Counted from the first letter of the stretch, positions 8,927-19,723 are shown. The stretch is 64,000 bases of DNA from Novosphingobium album (ex Liu et al. 2023) (GCF_029076845.1 NZ_JARESE010000019.1:80438-144437), one strand, 5' to 3'. The notes: a model not told the origin generated them from the sequence alone. Made by a program: numbers and translations.

Positions 8927-9694
8927 ATGAGCGAACCCGTGCTGTTTGATGCCCGCGACGATGGCATCGCGGTGATCACGATCAACCGGCCGGAGCAGCG
9001 CAATTGCCTCAGCCGCGAAGTGCGCGAGGCGTTGCGCGCGGCGTGGCTGCGCTTTGAGAACGATGCCGCGCTGCGCATCGCCATCCTGACCGGCGCGGGC
9101 GAGAAATCGTTCTGCGCGGGCGGCGATCTCAAGGAAATGGTCGAGACGGGGATGAAGGTGCCGCCGCGCGATTTCATCCCGGTGCCTTACGACAATCTGG
9201 AACTGACCAAGCCGACGATCGCGGCGGTCAACGGCTTCGCCTTTGCCGGCGGCTGGCTGATCGCGCAGGCCTGCGACTTGTGCGTGGCCAGCACCAACGC
9301 GAAGTTCGCCATCACCGAAGTGAAGATCGGGCGCGGCAGCCCCTGGGCCGCGCCGCTGATCCACATGATCCCGCAGCGGATCATGATGGAGATCATGCTC
9401 ACCGGCAGGCCGATCACTGCGCAGCGCGCTTACGAGGTCGGGCTGGTCAATCGCCTGGCCGAACCCGAGGTGCTGATGGACGCGGCGCTGGAGCTGGCGC
9501 GCGAAGTGCTGGAAGGCGCGCCGCTCTCGGTCAAGGCCGCGCGCGAGACGGTGATGCTCGCCACCGAGATGGGGCGCGGGGCCGCGCTGCAGGCCGCCCG
9601 CGCCGCCCACGAAGTCACCTACAATTCCGGGGACGCGCAGGAAGGCCCGCGCGCCTTCGCCGAAAAGCGCAAGCCGGAGTGGAAGGGCCGGTAG
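8927..9694 (+). CDS. Enoyl-CoA hydratase/isomerase (crotonase) family protein
   Basis: Encodes 255 residues, standard for crotonases. The two oxyanion-hole segments are visible as SFCAGGDLKEM and AAVNGFAFAGGWLIAQACDL. The second lacks the common GGGxE glutamate (it reads AGGWL), so simple hydratase chemistry is not assured; hydrolase, isomerase or decarboxylase activities also occur in this superfamily. It is last in the rightward catabolic run, 3 bases after the CoA-transferase-family gene, and ends 13 bases before the convergent folC gene. Confidence 0.92.
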   Translation: MSEPVLFDARDDGIAVITINRPEQRNCLSREVREALRAAWLRFENDAALRIAILTGAGEKSFCAGGDLKEMVETGMKVPPRDFIPVPYDNLELTKPTIAAVNGFAFAGGWLIAQACDLCVASTNAKFAITEVKIGRGSPWAAPLIHMIPQRIMMEIMLTGRPITAQRAYEVGLVNRLAEPEVLMDAALELAREVLEGAPLSVKAARETVMLATEMGRGAALQAARAAHEVTYNSGDAQEGPRAFAEKRKPEWKGR

Positions 9695-9707
9695 GCTAGG
9701 GCCGGCC

Positions 9708-11048
9708 TCAGTCGGGAAACTCGCGATTGGCGCGCAGCACTGCGCCCGCCAGGTAAAGCGATCCCGCGATCAGCACGATCTCGCCCCGTGCGGGACCGAT
9801 CCGCAGCCCTTCCAGGGCCTCCGCCACGCTGGCGCGGGCCTCGGGCGCGGGTCCGCCGCGCGCGATCGCGGCGAAGGCCTCCACGCCATGGTGCTCATGG
9901 CCGGGCACCGGCACCACGCTGAGGCTGGCCAGTTGCGACAGCAGCGGCTGCACGATCGCTTCTGGGCTCTTGTTGGCAAGCTGGCCGATGACGAGGTGGA
10001 TATAGCGGTCCGCCCGGCGGAAGAAGCTCGCCAGCGCGTGGCCCGCGTCGGCATTGTGCCCGCCATCGAGCCACACCGGCGTGCCCGGCGGCAGCAATCC
10101 GGTCAGCGGTCCCGGCCCAAGCTGTTGCAGCCGCGCGGGCCAGCGCGCCCATTCCATCGCCGCCGCCAGCGCCGAATCGGGCACCGCGACAGCGCTCTGG
10201 TGGCGCAGCATGGCGATCGCCAGCCCGGCATTGGCGATCTGGTGCCGCCCGCGCAGGCGTGGCGGCGGCAGGCGCAGGAACCCATGCCGGTCGCGATAGC
10301 TGAGCTGCTTGCCGCGCAGCGTGACTTGCCAGTCGTCGGGCCGGGTGAACAGCGGCGCGCCGACCCGCGCGGCCTGATCGGCGATGACCTGGTTCATCGC
10401 GGGCGAATAGTTCTGCGTTACCAGCGGCACCCCCGGCTTGGCGATGCCCGCCTTTTCGAACGCGATGCGCGAAAAGGGCGGCCGGGGCGTGCCTTCCTCG
10501 GGCGCCAGCAGGAACGCCTCGTGATCGATGCCGAGCGAGGCGATGCCGCAGACGGCGGGGCTTTCGAGCACGTTGGTCGCATCGAAGCGCCCGCCCAGGC
10601 CAACCTCGACGATCGCGGCGGCGGCCGGCACGCGCGCGAAGGCCAGGAAGGCGGCCGCCGTCGTCACTTCGAAGAAGCTGGGGCCGATGCCCGCCGCCTC
10701 GGCCGCGTCGAGCACTTCGGCCAGCAGCTCGGCCAGCGCGTCGTCCTCGATCAGCCGGCCGGCCAGGCGGATGCGTTCGTTGTAGCGCACCAGATGCGGG
10801 CTGCTGAAGACATGCACCGCCTGGCCCGAAGCCTCGATCGCGGCGCGCAGGAACGCACAGGTCGATCCCTTGCCATTGGTGCCCGCGACATGGAACGCGG
10901 GCGGCATGTGCCGGTGTGGATCGCCCAGCCGCGCGAGCAGGGCGCGGATCGTATCGAGCCCGAGCCGTCCTTGCGGCAGCGACAGGGCGCCGAGCCGATC
11001 GAGCTGGCGCTGGACGGCGGGACTGTCGGACGTGGCGAAGTCTCTCAC
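9708..11048 (-). CDS. folC: Bifunctional dihydrofolate synthase/folylpolyglutamate synthase
   Basis: Encodes 446 residues, close to the usual FolC length, from a GTG start. The Mur-ligase-type P-loop is seen as HVAGTNGKGSTCAF, with VEVGLGGRFDATN and GIDHEAFL following. It adds glutamate to dihydropteroate and to folates, using ATP, in the cytoplasm. It is downstream of trpA on the same strand. In many alphaproteobacteria accD lies between trpA and folC, but here only 55 bases with a GC-rich hairpin separate them. Confidence 0.96.
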   Translation of the reverse strand: MRDFATSDSPAVQRQLDRLGALSLPQGRLGLDTIRALLARLGDPHRHMPPAFHVAGTNGKGSTCAFLRAAIEASGQAVHVFSSPHLVRYNERIRLAGRLIEDDALAELLAEVLDAAEAAGIGPSFFEVTTAAAFLAFARVPAAAAIVEVGLGGRFDATNVLESPAVCGIASLGIDHEAFLLAPEEGTPRPPFSRIAFEKAGIAKPGVPLVTQNYSPAMNQVIADQAARVGAPLFTRPDDWQVTLRGKQLSYRDRHGFLRLPPPRLRGRHQIANAGLAIAMLRHQSAVAVPDSALAAAMEWARWPARLQQLGPGPLTGLLPPGTPVWLDGGHNADAGHALASFFRRADRYIHLVIGQLANKSPEAIVQPLLSQLASLSVVPVPGHEHHGVEAFAAIARGGPAPEARASVAEALEGLRIGPARGEIVLIAGSLYLAGAVLRANREFPD

Positions 11049-11077
11049 GGCCTCTCGACCACCCTATCGGCGCTCCC

Positions 11078-11096
11078 CCTCCCCGCGCCGGGGAGG
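11078..11096. repeat. GC-rich hairpin between trpA and folC
   Basis: CCTCCCCG at 11078-11085 and CGGGGAGG at 11089-11096 form a perfect 8-bp stem with a CGC loop. There is no following T tract on either strand, so it is not a clear intrinsic terminator. It could be a fragment of the C/T-rich palindromic repeat family seen around the DUF559 gene and after sthA, but is too short to be sure. Confidence 0.45.
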
Positions 11097-11103
11097 ACGC
11101 GCA

Positions 11104-11895
11104 TCACGCAACCTCGCGCGCCGCATGGACCGCGGCGGCCAGCGCGCCGGTCAGCTCGCGCAGCGGGCCGGGCGCATCCGCGCCATGCCGCGCCACCAGA
11201 TCGACCAGCGCCGATCCCACCACCACGCCATCGGCTACGCGCGCGATCCGGGCGGCCTGATCGGGCGTGCGCACGCCGAAGCCGACCGCGACGGGAAGGT
11301 CCGTCGCCGCCTTGAGCCGGGCGACCGCATCCTCGATCGATCCTTGCGCGGCCTGCTGCATCCCGGTGATCCCGGCGACCGAGACGTAATAGAGGAACCC
11401 CGCCGATCCATCGAGCACCACCGGCAGCCGCGCCGCGTCGGTCGTCGGGGTCGCCAGCCGGATCGGCGCGATGCCCGCCGCGCGCAGGGCCGGGCCCAGC
11501 TCGGCATCCTCCTCGGGCGGGATATCGACGCAGATCACGCCGTCGACGCCGGCTTTGGCGCATTCCCGGGCAAACCATTCGGGGCCGCGAATGGTCATGG
11601 GATTGGCATAGCCCATCAGCACCAGCGGCACTTCGGGATGGCGCGCGCGGAATTCGCCGGCGATGCGGAACAGGTCTGCGGTCTTCGTGCCCGCCGCGAA
11701 GCTGCGCAAGTTCGCCTGCTGGATCGCCGGCCCATCGGCCATGGGATCGGTGAACGGCATCCCCAGCTCGATCACGTCGGCCCCGCCCGCGACCAGCGCG
11801 TCGAGATTGGCGGCGGTATCGCCGTCCCCCCCGGTGATGAAGCAGACGAGCGCGGGGCGGCCCCTGGCGAAGGCGTTGGCAAGGCGGGCGGTCAT
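11104..11895 (-). CDS. trpA: Tryptophan synthase alpha subunit
   Basis: Encodes 263 residues. ELGMPFTDPMADGPAIQ carries the catalytic glutamate and the family signature; VDIPPEE carries the catalytic aspartate. It cleaves indole-3-glycerol phosphate and channels indole to TrpB. Its start overlaps the stop of the DUF559 gene through ATGA, so the pair is translationally coupled. This is unusual, because trpA normally follows trpB directly. Confidence 0.97.
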   Translation of the reverse strand: MTARLANAFARGRPALVCFITGGDGDTAANLDALVAGGADVIELGMPFTDPMADGPAIQQANLRSFAAGTKTADLFRIAGEFRARHPEVPLVLMGYANPMTIRGPEWFARECAKAGVDGVICVDIPPEEDAELGPALRAAGIAPIRLATPTTDAARLPVVLDGSAGFLYYVSVAGITGMQQAAQGSIEDAVARLKAATDLPVAVGFGVRTPDQAARIARVADGVVVGSALVDLVARHGADAPGPLRELTGALAAAVHAAREVA

Positions 11896-12329
11896 CGCGT
11901 TTCCTCTTCGCGGGAAGAGGCGCGCAAGGCTTGCGTCGTCAACGCCCTCTCCCCTTCAGGGGAGAGGGTTGGGAGAGGGGCACGGCGCGCCATCTCGATT
12001 GTCTCGGCCAGCCTGATCAACACACCTTCCATATTCGTCATCACATCCTGATTGGTGAAGCGGATCACGTGATATCCGCGCTCATTCAAGAATCTCGTCC
12101 GTTCCGTATCATAGTCATCATCGGCATCGTGCGTCCGCCCGTCGATCTCCACGACCAGCCTCGGCTCGTTGGCGGCAAAATCGGCGATGTAGCGGCCAAT
12201 GACCTTTTGCCGGCGAAATTTCACTCCATCGAACCGCCCGGCGCGCAGTTGCAGCCAGACGCGGGTTTCGGGTTCGGGCATCTGCTGACGCATGGCTTTG
12301 GCATATCCAGTCAGCCTTGCGTCTCGCAC
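11892..12329 (-). CDS. DUF559 domain protein (Vsr-like PD-(D/E)XK endonuclease fold), inserted between trpB and trpA
   Basis: Encodes about 145 residues. EPETRVWLQLRAGRFDGVKF, IGRYIADFAANEPRLVVEID and RGYHVIRFTNQDV are the hallmark segments of DUF559, which has a very-short-patch-repair endonuclease-like fold. The likely active-site pattern is the Asp of YIADF and Glu-x-Asp of VVEIDG. A GTG at 12329 sits just after a perfect 39-bp repeat whose GAGAGGGG would act as its ribosome site; ATG at 12293 is an alternative. The last 25 or so residues are encoded by the inverted second copy of the repeat and beyond (APLPTLSPEGERA). The stop overlaps trpA. Function is unknown; a repeat-associated mobile cassette is an inference. 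Confidence 0.82.
   Translation of the reverse strand: MRDARLTGYAKAMRQQMPEPETRVWLQLRAGRFDGVKFRRQKVIGRYIADFAANEPRLVVEIDGRTHDADDDYDTERTRFLNERGYHVIRFTNQDVMTNMEGVLIRLAETIEMARRAPLPTLSPEGERALTTQALRASSREEETR
11944..11982. repeat. Inverted repeat copy 1 of 2 flanking the DUF559 gene (REP-like)
   Basis: This 39-bp sequence is the exact reverse complement of 12331-12369. It contains its own 10-bp dyad, CCCTCTCCCC/GGGGAGAGGG, followed by TTGGGAGAGGGGCA. It lies inside the 3' end of the DUF559 coding region and supplies part of its C-terminal codons. Confidence 0.92.
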
Positions 12330-12330
12330 T

Positions 12331-12369
12331 TGCCCCTCTCCCAACCCTCTCCCCTGAAGGGGAGAGGGC
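12331..12369. repeat. Inverted repeat copy 2 of 2 flanking the DUF559 gene (REP-like)
   Basis: Perfect inverted partner of 11944-11982, with 348 bases between the copies. It fills the gap between the trpB stop and the DUF559 start, includes the CCCTCTCCCC-TGAA-GGGGAGAGGG hairpin, and on the leftward strand ends in GAGAGGGGCA, which fits a ribosome-binding site for the GTG at 12329. Confidence 0.92.
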
Positions 12370-12371
12370 TT

Positions 12372-13613
<1,242 letters not shown>

Positions 13614-13693
13614 GCCGCGCGCTTGGCAGAGGGCCGCCGGCTTGTCCAGACCGGGCGGTGGCAAGGGCGCGCGCGCCCGGCCCTGTTCCATCG

Positions 13694-14335
13694 TTATGCG
13701 CCGCGTGCCGCCGCGCAGAAGGCGGCGATCCGGCCCGCGTCCTTGACCCCCGGCGCGCTTTCGACGCCGGATGAGGTATCGACCAGCGGCGCGCCGGTCA
13801 GCCGCGCGGCTTCGGCGACGTTTTCCGGCGTGAGCCCCCCGGCCAGCCCCCAGGCGAGCGGCCCTTGCCAGTGCGCGACAAGGCTCCAGTCGAAGCTGAG
13901 GCCCATGCCGCCCGGCAGCGTGCCCTTGGGCGTCTTGGCATCGAACAGCACGAGATCGGCCGCCCCCGCATAAGCGCCGGCCTGCGCGACATCGGCGGGG
14001 GAAGTGACGGGCAGCGCCTTCCACACCGGCAGGTCGAAGCGCGCCTTCAGGTGCGCCGCGCGTTCCGGGCTTTCTCCCCCGTGAAGCTGCAGCGCGTCGA
14101 GCCGCGCCGCCGCCACCGCATCGGCGATCACGGCATCATCGGCATCGACGAACAGGCCGACCTTGCGGACATGGCCCTGCGCCCGCGCCGCCAGGGCCGC
14201 TGCCGTGGCGGGCGAAAGGTTGCGCGGGCTGGGCGCGAAGAACACGAAGCCGGCGTAGTCGGCGCGCGCGCGGATCACCGCGTCGAGCGCGGCGGGATCG
14301 TTGATCCCGCAGATCTTGATAAGCGGCGCGGCCAT
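13694..14335 (-). CDS. trpF: Phosphoribosylanthranilate isomerase
   Basis: Encodes 213 residues. The N-terminal IKICGI motif holds the catalytic cysteine, LQLHGGE is conserved, and [10 protein letters not shown] near the C-terminus holds the catalytic aspartate and phosphate site. It converts N-(5-phosphoribosyl)anthranilate to the carboxyphenylamino-deoxyribulose phosphate in tryptophan synthesis. It heads the trpF-trpB-DUF559-trpA run. Confidence 0.96.
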   Translation of the reverse strand: MAAPLIKICGINDPAALDAVIRARADYAGFVFFAPSPRNLSPATAAALAARAQGHVRKVGLFVDADDAVIADAVAAARLDALQLHGGESPERAAHLKARFDLPVWKALPVTSPADVAQAGAYAGAADLVLFDAKTPKGTLPGGMGLSFDWSLVAHWQGPLAWGLAGGLTPENVAEAARLTGAPLVDTSSGVESAPGVKDAGRIAAFCAAARGA

Positions 14336-14383
14336 GGCACGCCCCTTAGCGCGCCATGGCCGGATGTCGAGCGTTGCCGGCGA

Positions 14384-15148
14384 TCAGGGCGCCAGTTCGA
14401 ACTGCACCGTCACGCCCATGTTCATTTCCAGCTCGCCGGCGGCGACCGGCGGCGGGGGCGGCGCGGCGGAAAGCGAGTCGGCGGCCGCGCGGCGGTACAT
14501 CACCGGCTGCGGGGCATAGCCGCCGTTCTCGCTGATCGAGATGATACGCACCACGCGCAGGCCCGCCGCCTGGGCATAGAGCTGCGCGCGCTGGCGGGCG
14601 ATCTTCATCGCTTCCACCCGCGCTTCGTCAAGCGCTTCCTCGGGCCTGGCCAGCATGAAGTTGGGACCGTTGACCTGGTTGGCCCCGGCCGTGACCAGCG
14701 CGTCGATCACCTTGCCGAAGTTGTCGAGCTTGCGCTGGCGGACCGAGACGGTGTTGTTCGCCTGATAGCCGACGATGCTCTGATCGCCGGCTTCATAGCT
14801 GCCATCGGGCAGGCGCTTGGGCGGGGCGTAGACCGGGTTGAGGTTGAGATTGCTGGTCTGGATGTCCTTGTCGGCGATGCCCGCGCGCTTGAGCGCGGCG
14901 ATCACCGCCGTCATCCGCGTGGAATTCTCGGCCAGGGCGGCGCTGGCGCTGGGCCCCTGGGTGGTGACGCCGGCGGTGAACATCGCCATGTCGGGCTCAC
15001 GCGTGGACGCGCCTTGCGCCGAAACGGTCAGCAGCGTGTGGCTGGCCTCCAGCGTCGGCACCGGGGTCTGCTGGGCCATGGCGGGCTGGGCAAGGGTGGT
15101 GGCGGCGAACGCGGCGGCGGCAAGCAGGACGGCGGACTTCAGGGACAT
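14384..15148 (-). CDS. SIMPL domain (DUF541) periplasmic protein
   Basis: Encodes 254 residues with a signal peptide (hydrophobic core AVLLAAAAFAATTLA, cleavage likely after AMA). The rest matches the SIMPL domain: TLLTVSAQGASTREPDMA, SNLNLNPVY, YQANNTVSVRQRKLDNFGKV and a C-terminal EMNMGVTVQFEL. The family is secreted to the periplasm or outer membrane; its molecular role in bacteria is poorly defined, with links to oxidative stress and signalling. It is 48 bases downstream of trpF's strand-mate region and probably independent of the trp genes. Confidence 0.88.
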   Translation of the reverse strand: MSLKSAVLLAAAAFAATTLAQPAMAQQTPVPTLEASHTLLTVSAQGASTREPDMAMFTAGVTTQGPSASAALAENSTRMTAVIAALKRAGIADKDIQTSNLNLNPVYAPPKRLPDGSYEAGDQSIVGYQANNTVSVRQRKLDNFGKVIDALVTAGANQVNGPNFMLARPEEALDEARVEAMKIARQRAQLYAQAAGLRVVRIISISENGGYAPQPVMYRRAAADSLSAAPPPPPVAAGELEMNMGVTVQFELAP

Positions 15149-15250
15149 CGGTTTTTCTCTCCTCGATCGTCGGCCCGCTCATCGCCGTTCGGCACTTTCG
15201 CGGGCCTGAACGCCGATAACGCCCAAGGTTCAGCCTGGTGCCGATCCCGC

Positions 15251-15928
15251 CTACAGCGTCGCCTCGATCGCCCGGGCCGCCGCCAGCGGATCCTCGGCGC
15301 GGCTGATCGGGCGGCCGACCACCAGCACGCTGGCGCCCGCGTCGCGCGCCTCGCGCGGGGTGACGGTGCGCTTCTGGTCGCCGGTCTTGCCATCGGCCGG
15401 GCGCAGGCCGGGTACGACGAAGAAGCCGTCCTTCCACTGATCGTGCACCGCGCCGACTTCGTGGCCCGAGCAGACGATGCCGTCGAGCCCGGCGGCATGG
15501 GCCAGTTCGGCCAGCCGCAGCGCCTGCTCGTGCGCCGAGCCGGAAACGCCGGTCGCATTCAGGTCGCCATCGTCAAGGCTGGTGAGCACGGTGACGCCCA
15601 CGACCTTGCAGTTCTCGCCCGCCGCCGCCTTGGCGTCCTCCATCATCGCCCGGCCGCCCGAGGCGTGGACCGTGACGATCGAGGGTTCGAGCACGTGGAT
15701 CGCCTGCATCGCGGCGGCGACGGTGTTGGGAATGTCATGCAGCTTGAGGTCGAGGAACAGCGGCAGGCCGATCTTGTGGATCTCGTGAACGCCGTGATGG
15801 CCGTGCGCGCAGAAGAATTCGAGGCCGAGCTTGATCCCGCCGATGTGCCCGGAAACTTTGCGGGCAAGCGCTTCGGCGGCGTCGAGACGCGGCAGGTCAA
15901 GGGCAAGATATACGGGATTCTGGCTCAT
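15251..15928 (-). CDS. pyrF: Orotidine 5'-phosphate decarboxylase
   Basis: Encodes 225 residues. LFLDLKLHDIPNTVA is the diagnostic segment with the Asp-Lys-Asp catalytic array, and the C-terminal PRDA-like region with VVGRPI binds phosphate. It decarboxylates OMP to UMP, the last step of pyrimidine synthesis. Its start overlaps the stop of the upstream LapA-like gene by 4 bases, a pairing common in sphingomonads. Confidence 0.97.
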   Translation of the reverse strand: MSQNPVYLALDLPRLDAAEALARKVSGHIGGIKLGLEFFCAHGHHGVHEIHKIGLPLFLDLKLHDIPNTVAAAMQAIHVLEPSIVTVHASGGRAMMEDAKAAAGENCKVVGVTVLTSLDDGDLNATGVSGSAHEQALRLAELAHAAGLDGIVCSGHEVGAVHDQWKDGFFVVPGLRPADGKTGDQKRTVTPREARDAGASVLVVGRPISRAEDPLAAARAIEATL

Positions 15929-16281
15929 TCAGGTCTTTCCGTGGTGGTATTCGGCACAGGCGTGGTCAGCGGGGCGGGATCGCCCGGCGCAAGCTCGGGC
16001 AGGGAGGGCGGCGGCGCGACCGAGACCGAGCGCACGCTGCTTTCCAGCGCGGTGATCCGGCGGTTGTATTGCCAGCGGCGCGCGCGGTGGAGCAGCCACA
16101 TCGGCACCGCGCCCAGCCCGAAGAAGACCAGCGCGACCACGCCCACCGGCCATTCGAAATGAATGTAGTTGCCATCGGACAAGGGCCAGAAATTGACCGG
16201 CACCGTCGTCCAGTTCATCGCGATGAATGTCACCAGGATCGCCGTAAGGGCGATCCACAGGATCGTGCGAATGACCTGCAA
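15925..16281 (-). CDS. LapA domain (DUF1049) inner-membrane protein
   Basis: Encodes 118 residues. Two hydrophobic helices are visible, TILWIALTAILVTFIAMNW at the N-terminus and VGVVALVFFGLGAVPMWLL in the middle, with MNWTTVPVNFWP between them. This is the LapA/YciS layout, which in enterobacteria takes part in lipopolysaccharide assembly control with LapB. The C-terminus is a charged coil then a Pro/Thr-rich tail. No lapB gene is seen nearby. It overlaps pyrF by 4 bases and probably shares its transcript. Confidence 0.85.
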   Translation of the reverse strand: MQVIRTILWIALTAILVTFIAMNWTTVPVNFWPLSDGNYIHFEWPVGVVALVFFGLGAVPMWLLHRARRWQYNRRITALESSVRSVSVAPPPSLPELAPGDPAPLTTPVPNTTTERPE

Positions 16282-16440
16282 GGCTTCCTCCTGTTCCCGC
16301 CTGTAGTCCCGAAGGAATGCTAGGCGGGAATGCGCCGGTTGGGAAGGCCGGGAGATTCCCGGTGCGGCTGGGGGATTTTGTCTGGAAATGCGCGCGCCGG
16401 TGCCGCCTCGGGCCCAACGGCGCGCTTCCAGACGACACCC

Positions 16441-17754
<1,314 letters not shown>

Positions 17755-17822
17755 GTTCGACTCCGGTTGGCTGGATGCGGCTGCCGCTAGGGCGCGGGGG
17801 GCCGGAAGGCAAGGGGCGGGGC

Positions 17823-17858
17823 GGAGGAGGAGGAGGGAGGGGGAGGATGAGGAGGGGG
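17823..17858 (+). repeat. Purine-rich tract between purB and the upstream dehydrogenase gene
   Basis: The plus strand is all A/G from 17823 to 17847 and again, after one T, to 17858, with G-runs such as GGAGGGAGGGGGAGG; flanking sequence is also G-rich. It lies in the 140-base gap upstream of purB. It might fold as a quadruplex or triplex, or simply be slippage-prone. Confidence 0.6.
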
Positions 17859-17894
17859 CGGGCGGCAGGGCGAACCGCGCCCGCCCCTTTGCGC

Positions 17895-18941
17895 CTAGCG
17901 GATCAGGCCGTGCATCCGCGGCACGCCGATCTCGCGATGGGTCACTACGCCCGGTGCCGCCTCGCACACCGCCGGGATCACGTTGACCCCGGCCATGGCT
18001 GTCCACGGCAGGCCGCCATAGCGCTTCTCGCCATCGACCTCGCGCATCGAGGTGAGCGAAAGCTCCATCGGCGGATCGCCCTCGATGCGGATGCGATAGC
18101 CCGAAGGGCCGGTGTCCCAGTGGGGCGAGACATGTTCCTGCCCCATCACCCAGAAGCAGTGGTAGGTGATGCACGGCTTGCCGCCGGCCCAGCCCGTCCA
18201 TTCGTAATGCTGCCCGGCGACGGTGCCTTGCCGGATCACCCCGTTGGGATAGGGGATGTCCTGCGTGGCCGTGGCCAGTTCCAGCCTGGCGGTGACATCC
18301 TCCACCGCCAGGCCCAGCGCTTCGAGCACGAGCTGCATCGACTGGGCGAACATCTGCGGCGCCTCCGGCGAGCGGCCGGGATTGGCCAGCACGTCGTCGG
18401 GCGTGCGGCCAAAGCCCATGAACTCGATATAGTTCGACGGGTTGGCCAGGTGATCGATGATCTCGTAAAGATGGATATGGTCCACCCGGTCGGCGATGCG
18501 CAGCACGGTGAGCGGCAACAGGTCGCCCGCGAAGCCGGGATGGATGCCCGAACCGTGGAACGAGACACCGCCTGCCTTCGCCGCCGCGTCCAGTCCGTCC
18601 AGCTCGTCCTTGTACTTGCCATAGCGATAGAACGGCCCGAGCGGCGAGACCACGTTCTTGCCCGAGCGCAGCAGGCGGCTCACCATGTCGAGATCGGGCA
18701 GGGCCGGGGCGAAGTGCACGCAGTCCGCCTCCAGCGCCAGGATCGCCTCGGGATCGTCGGTGGCGATCACGCCCAGCGGCGCGATGCCCGCGATCTCGCC
18801 CGCGTCGCGCCCGACCTTCGCGGGATTGGTGACGAGCGTGCCGACCAGTTCGAAGGCCGGATTGCCGGCGAAGTGCCGGATCGCGGTCTTGCCGACGTGG
18901 CCGGTGGCCCATTGCACCACTTTGTATGTCCTGTTGGTCAT
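17895..18941 (-). CDS. Dihydrodipicolinate reductase-like NAD(P)-dependent dehydrogenase
   Basis: Encodes 348 residues. It starts with a Rossmann fold, YKVVQWATGHVGKTAIRHF, where the glycine-rich loop reads WATGHVG. This form is typical of a DapB-N-domain family that includes 2,4-diaminopentanoate dehydrogenase and many uncharacterised actinobacterial and sphingomonad proteins. It is not true DapB, which is about 250 residues with a different C-terminal half. The GIHPGFAGDLLPL segment and a C-terminal EGDPP part are conserved in the family. The substrate is unknown; similar genes often sit in lipid, steroid or aromatic breakdown loci. Confidence 0.8.
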   Translation of the reverse strand: MTNRTYKVVQWATGHVGKTAIRHFAGNPAFELVGTLVTNPAKVGRDAGEIAGIAPLGVIATDDPEAILALEADCVHFAPALPDLDMVSRLLRSGKNVVSPLGPFYRYGKYKDELDGLDAAAKAGGVSFHGSGIHPGFAGDLLPLTVLRIADRVDHIHLYEIIDHLANPSNYIEFMGFGRTPDDVLANPGRSPEAPQMFAQSMQLVLEALGLAVEDVTARLELATATQDIPYPNGVIRQGTVAGQHYEWTGWAGGKPCITYHCFWVMGQEHVSPHWDTGPSGYRIRIEGDPPMELSLTSMREVDGEKRYGGLPWTAMAGVNVIPAVCEAAPGVVTHREIGVPRMHGLIR

Positions 18942-18961
18942 CTTGCTCTCCCTGTGAACTC

Positions 18962-19723
18962 TTATTCTGGCCAGGCGAAGGCGATCCGCGTCTCGCCGTT
19001 GGCCTCGCCGTGTGCGTCGAAGCGGCGCTCGACGATGCTGCCCCGGCCTTGCGCGTCGATCGCCACCACTGTCGAGCAGCGCGTGCCATAGACCGGATCG
19101 CGGATGAAGGGCGCGGTGTCGGGTGCCTCGCGCCGGATCTCCGAAGGCTGGGTGGAATGCAGCCCGATGCCCGGCAGTGTCTCGTCGGCCAGCGCGGCGA
19201 ACAGCGGGTCGAACGCGCTGTCCTCGCGCGCCAGCCAGTCGAGCACGGCGGCTTTCAGCTGCAGCGTCTTGGGCCAGGGCTCGTCCAGCGCGCCGTTCGA
19301 CAGGCCGTAGATGCCCCGCGCCAGCGCGGTGCGCAGCGCCTCGGGCCGGTTGGAGAAGAACCGCGCCCCGCCCTTGTCCGCCAGGATGAGGTTGAACGGG
19401 TTGAAAGCCATCAGGTCCACCGCGCCCGGATCGGCATAGGCGCCGCTGCCCGAAAGCGCATCGGTGACGAGTGCCCCGCGCGAGGCGCGCGAGGGATCGG
19501 GATCGCCGAAGCCGCGCCGGTTGGTGACCAGGGCGAAGCGGCCGCGCGCGCTCACCCCCAGCCAGGTGCCGCCGGACTTGAGATCGCGCCCGGCGATGAT
19601 GCCGCTGGCGTCATCCCAGCGGGCCAGCGCGGCGGCGGGGCGCTGGTGGTATTCGTCGCGATTGCCGATCGCGACCAGCCGCCAGCGCGGATGCGCGGCC
19701 CAGGCGATGGCGGCCACGCACAT
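18962..19723 (-). CDS. NRDE family (TANGO2-like) protein
   Basis: Encodes 253 residues. The name-giving NRDE motif is near the N-terminus in AIGNRDEYHQRP, followed by GGTWLGVSARGRFALVTNRR, typical of the family. Members are cytoplasmic in bacteria; the eukaryotic homologue TANGO2 is linked to haem or lipid handling, but no bacterial reaction is firmly known. Its ATG shares one base with the radC stop (TGATG), so translation is probably coupled to radC. Confidence 0.88.
   Translation of the reverse strand: MCVAAIAWAAHPRWRLVAIGNRDEYHQRPAAALARWDDASGIIAGRDLKSGGTWLGVSARGRFALVTNRRGFGDPDPSRASRGALVTDALSGSGAYADPGAVDLMAFNPFNLILADKGGARFFSNRPEALRTALARGIYGLSNGALDEPWPKTLQLKAAVLDWLAREDSAFDPLFAALADETLPGIGLHSTQPSEIRREAPDTAPFIRDPVYGTRCSTVVAIDAQGRGSIVERRFDAHGEANGETRIAFAWPE

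Noticed and set aside
12345..12368. Repeat hairpin after trpB as an intrinsic terminator of the trp operon
   Set aside because: On the leftward strand no T run follows the stem, and the DUF559 and trpA genes continue in the same direction with coupled starts.
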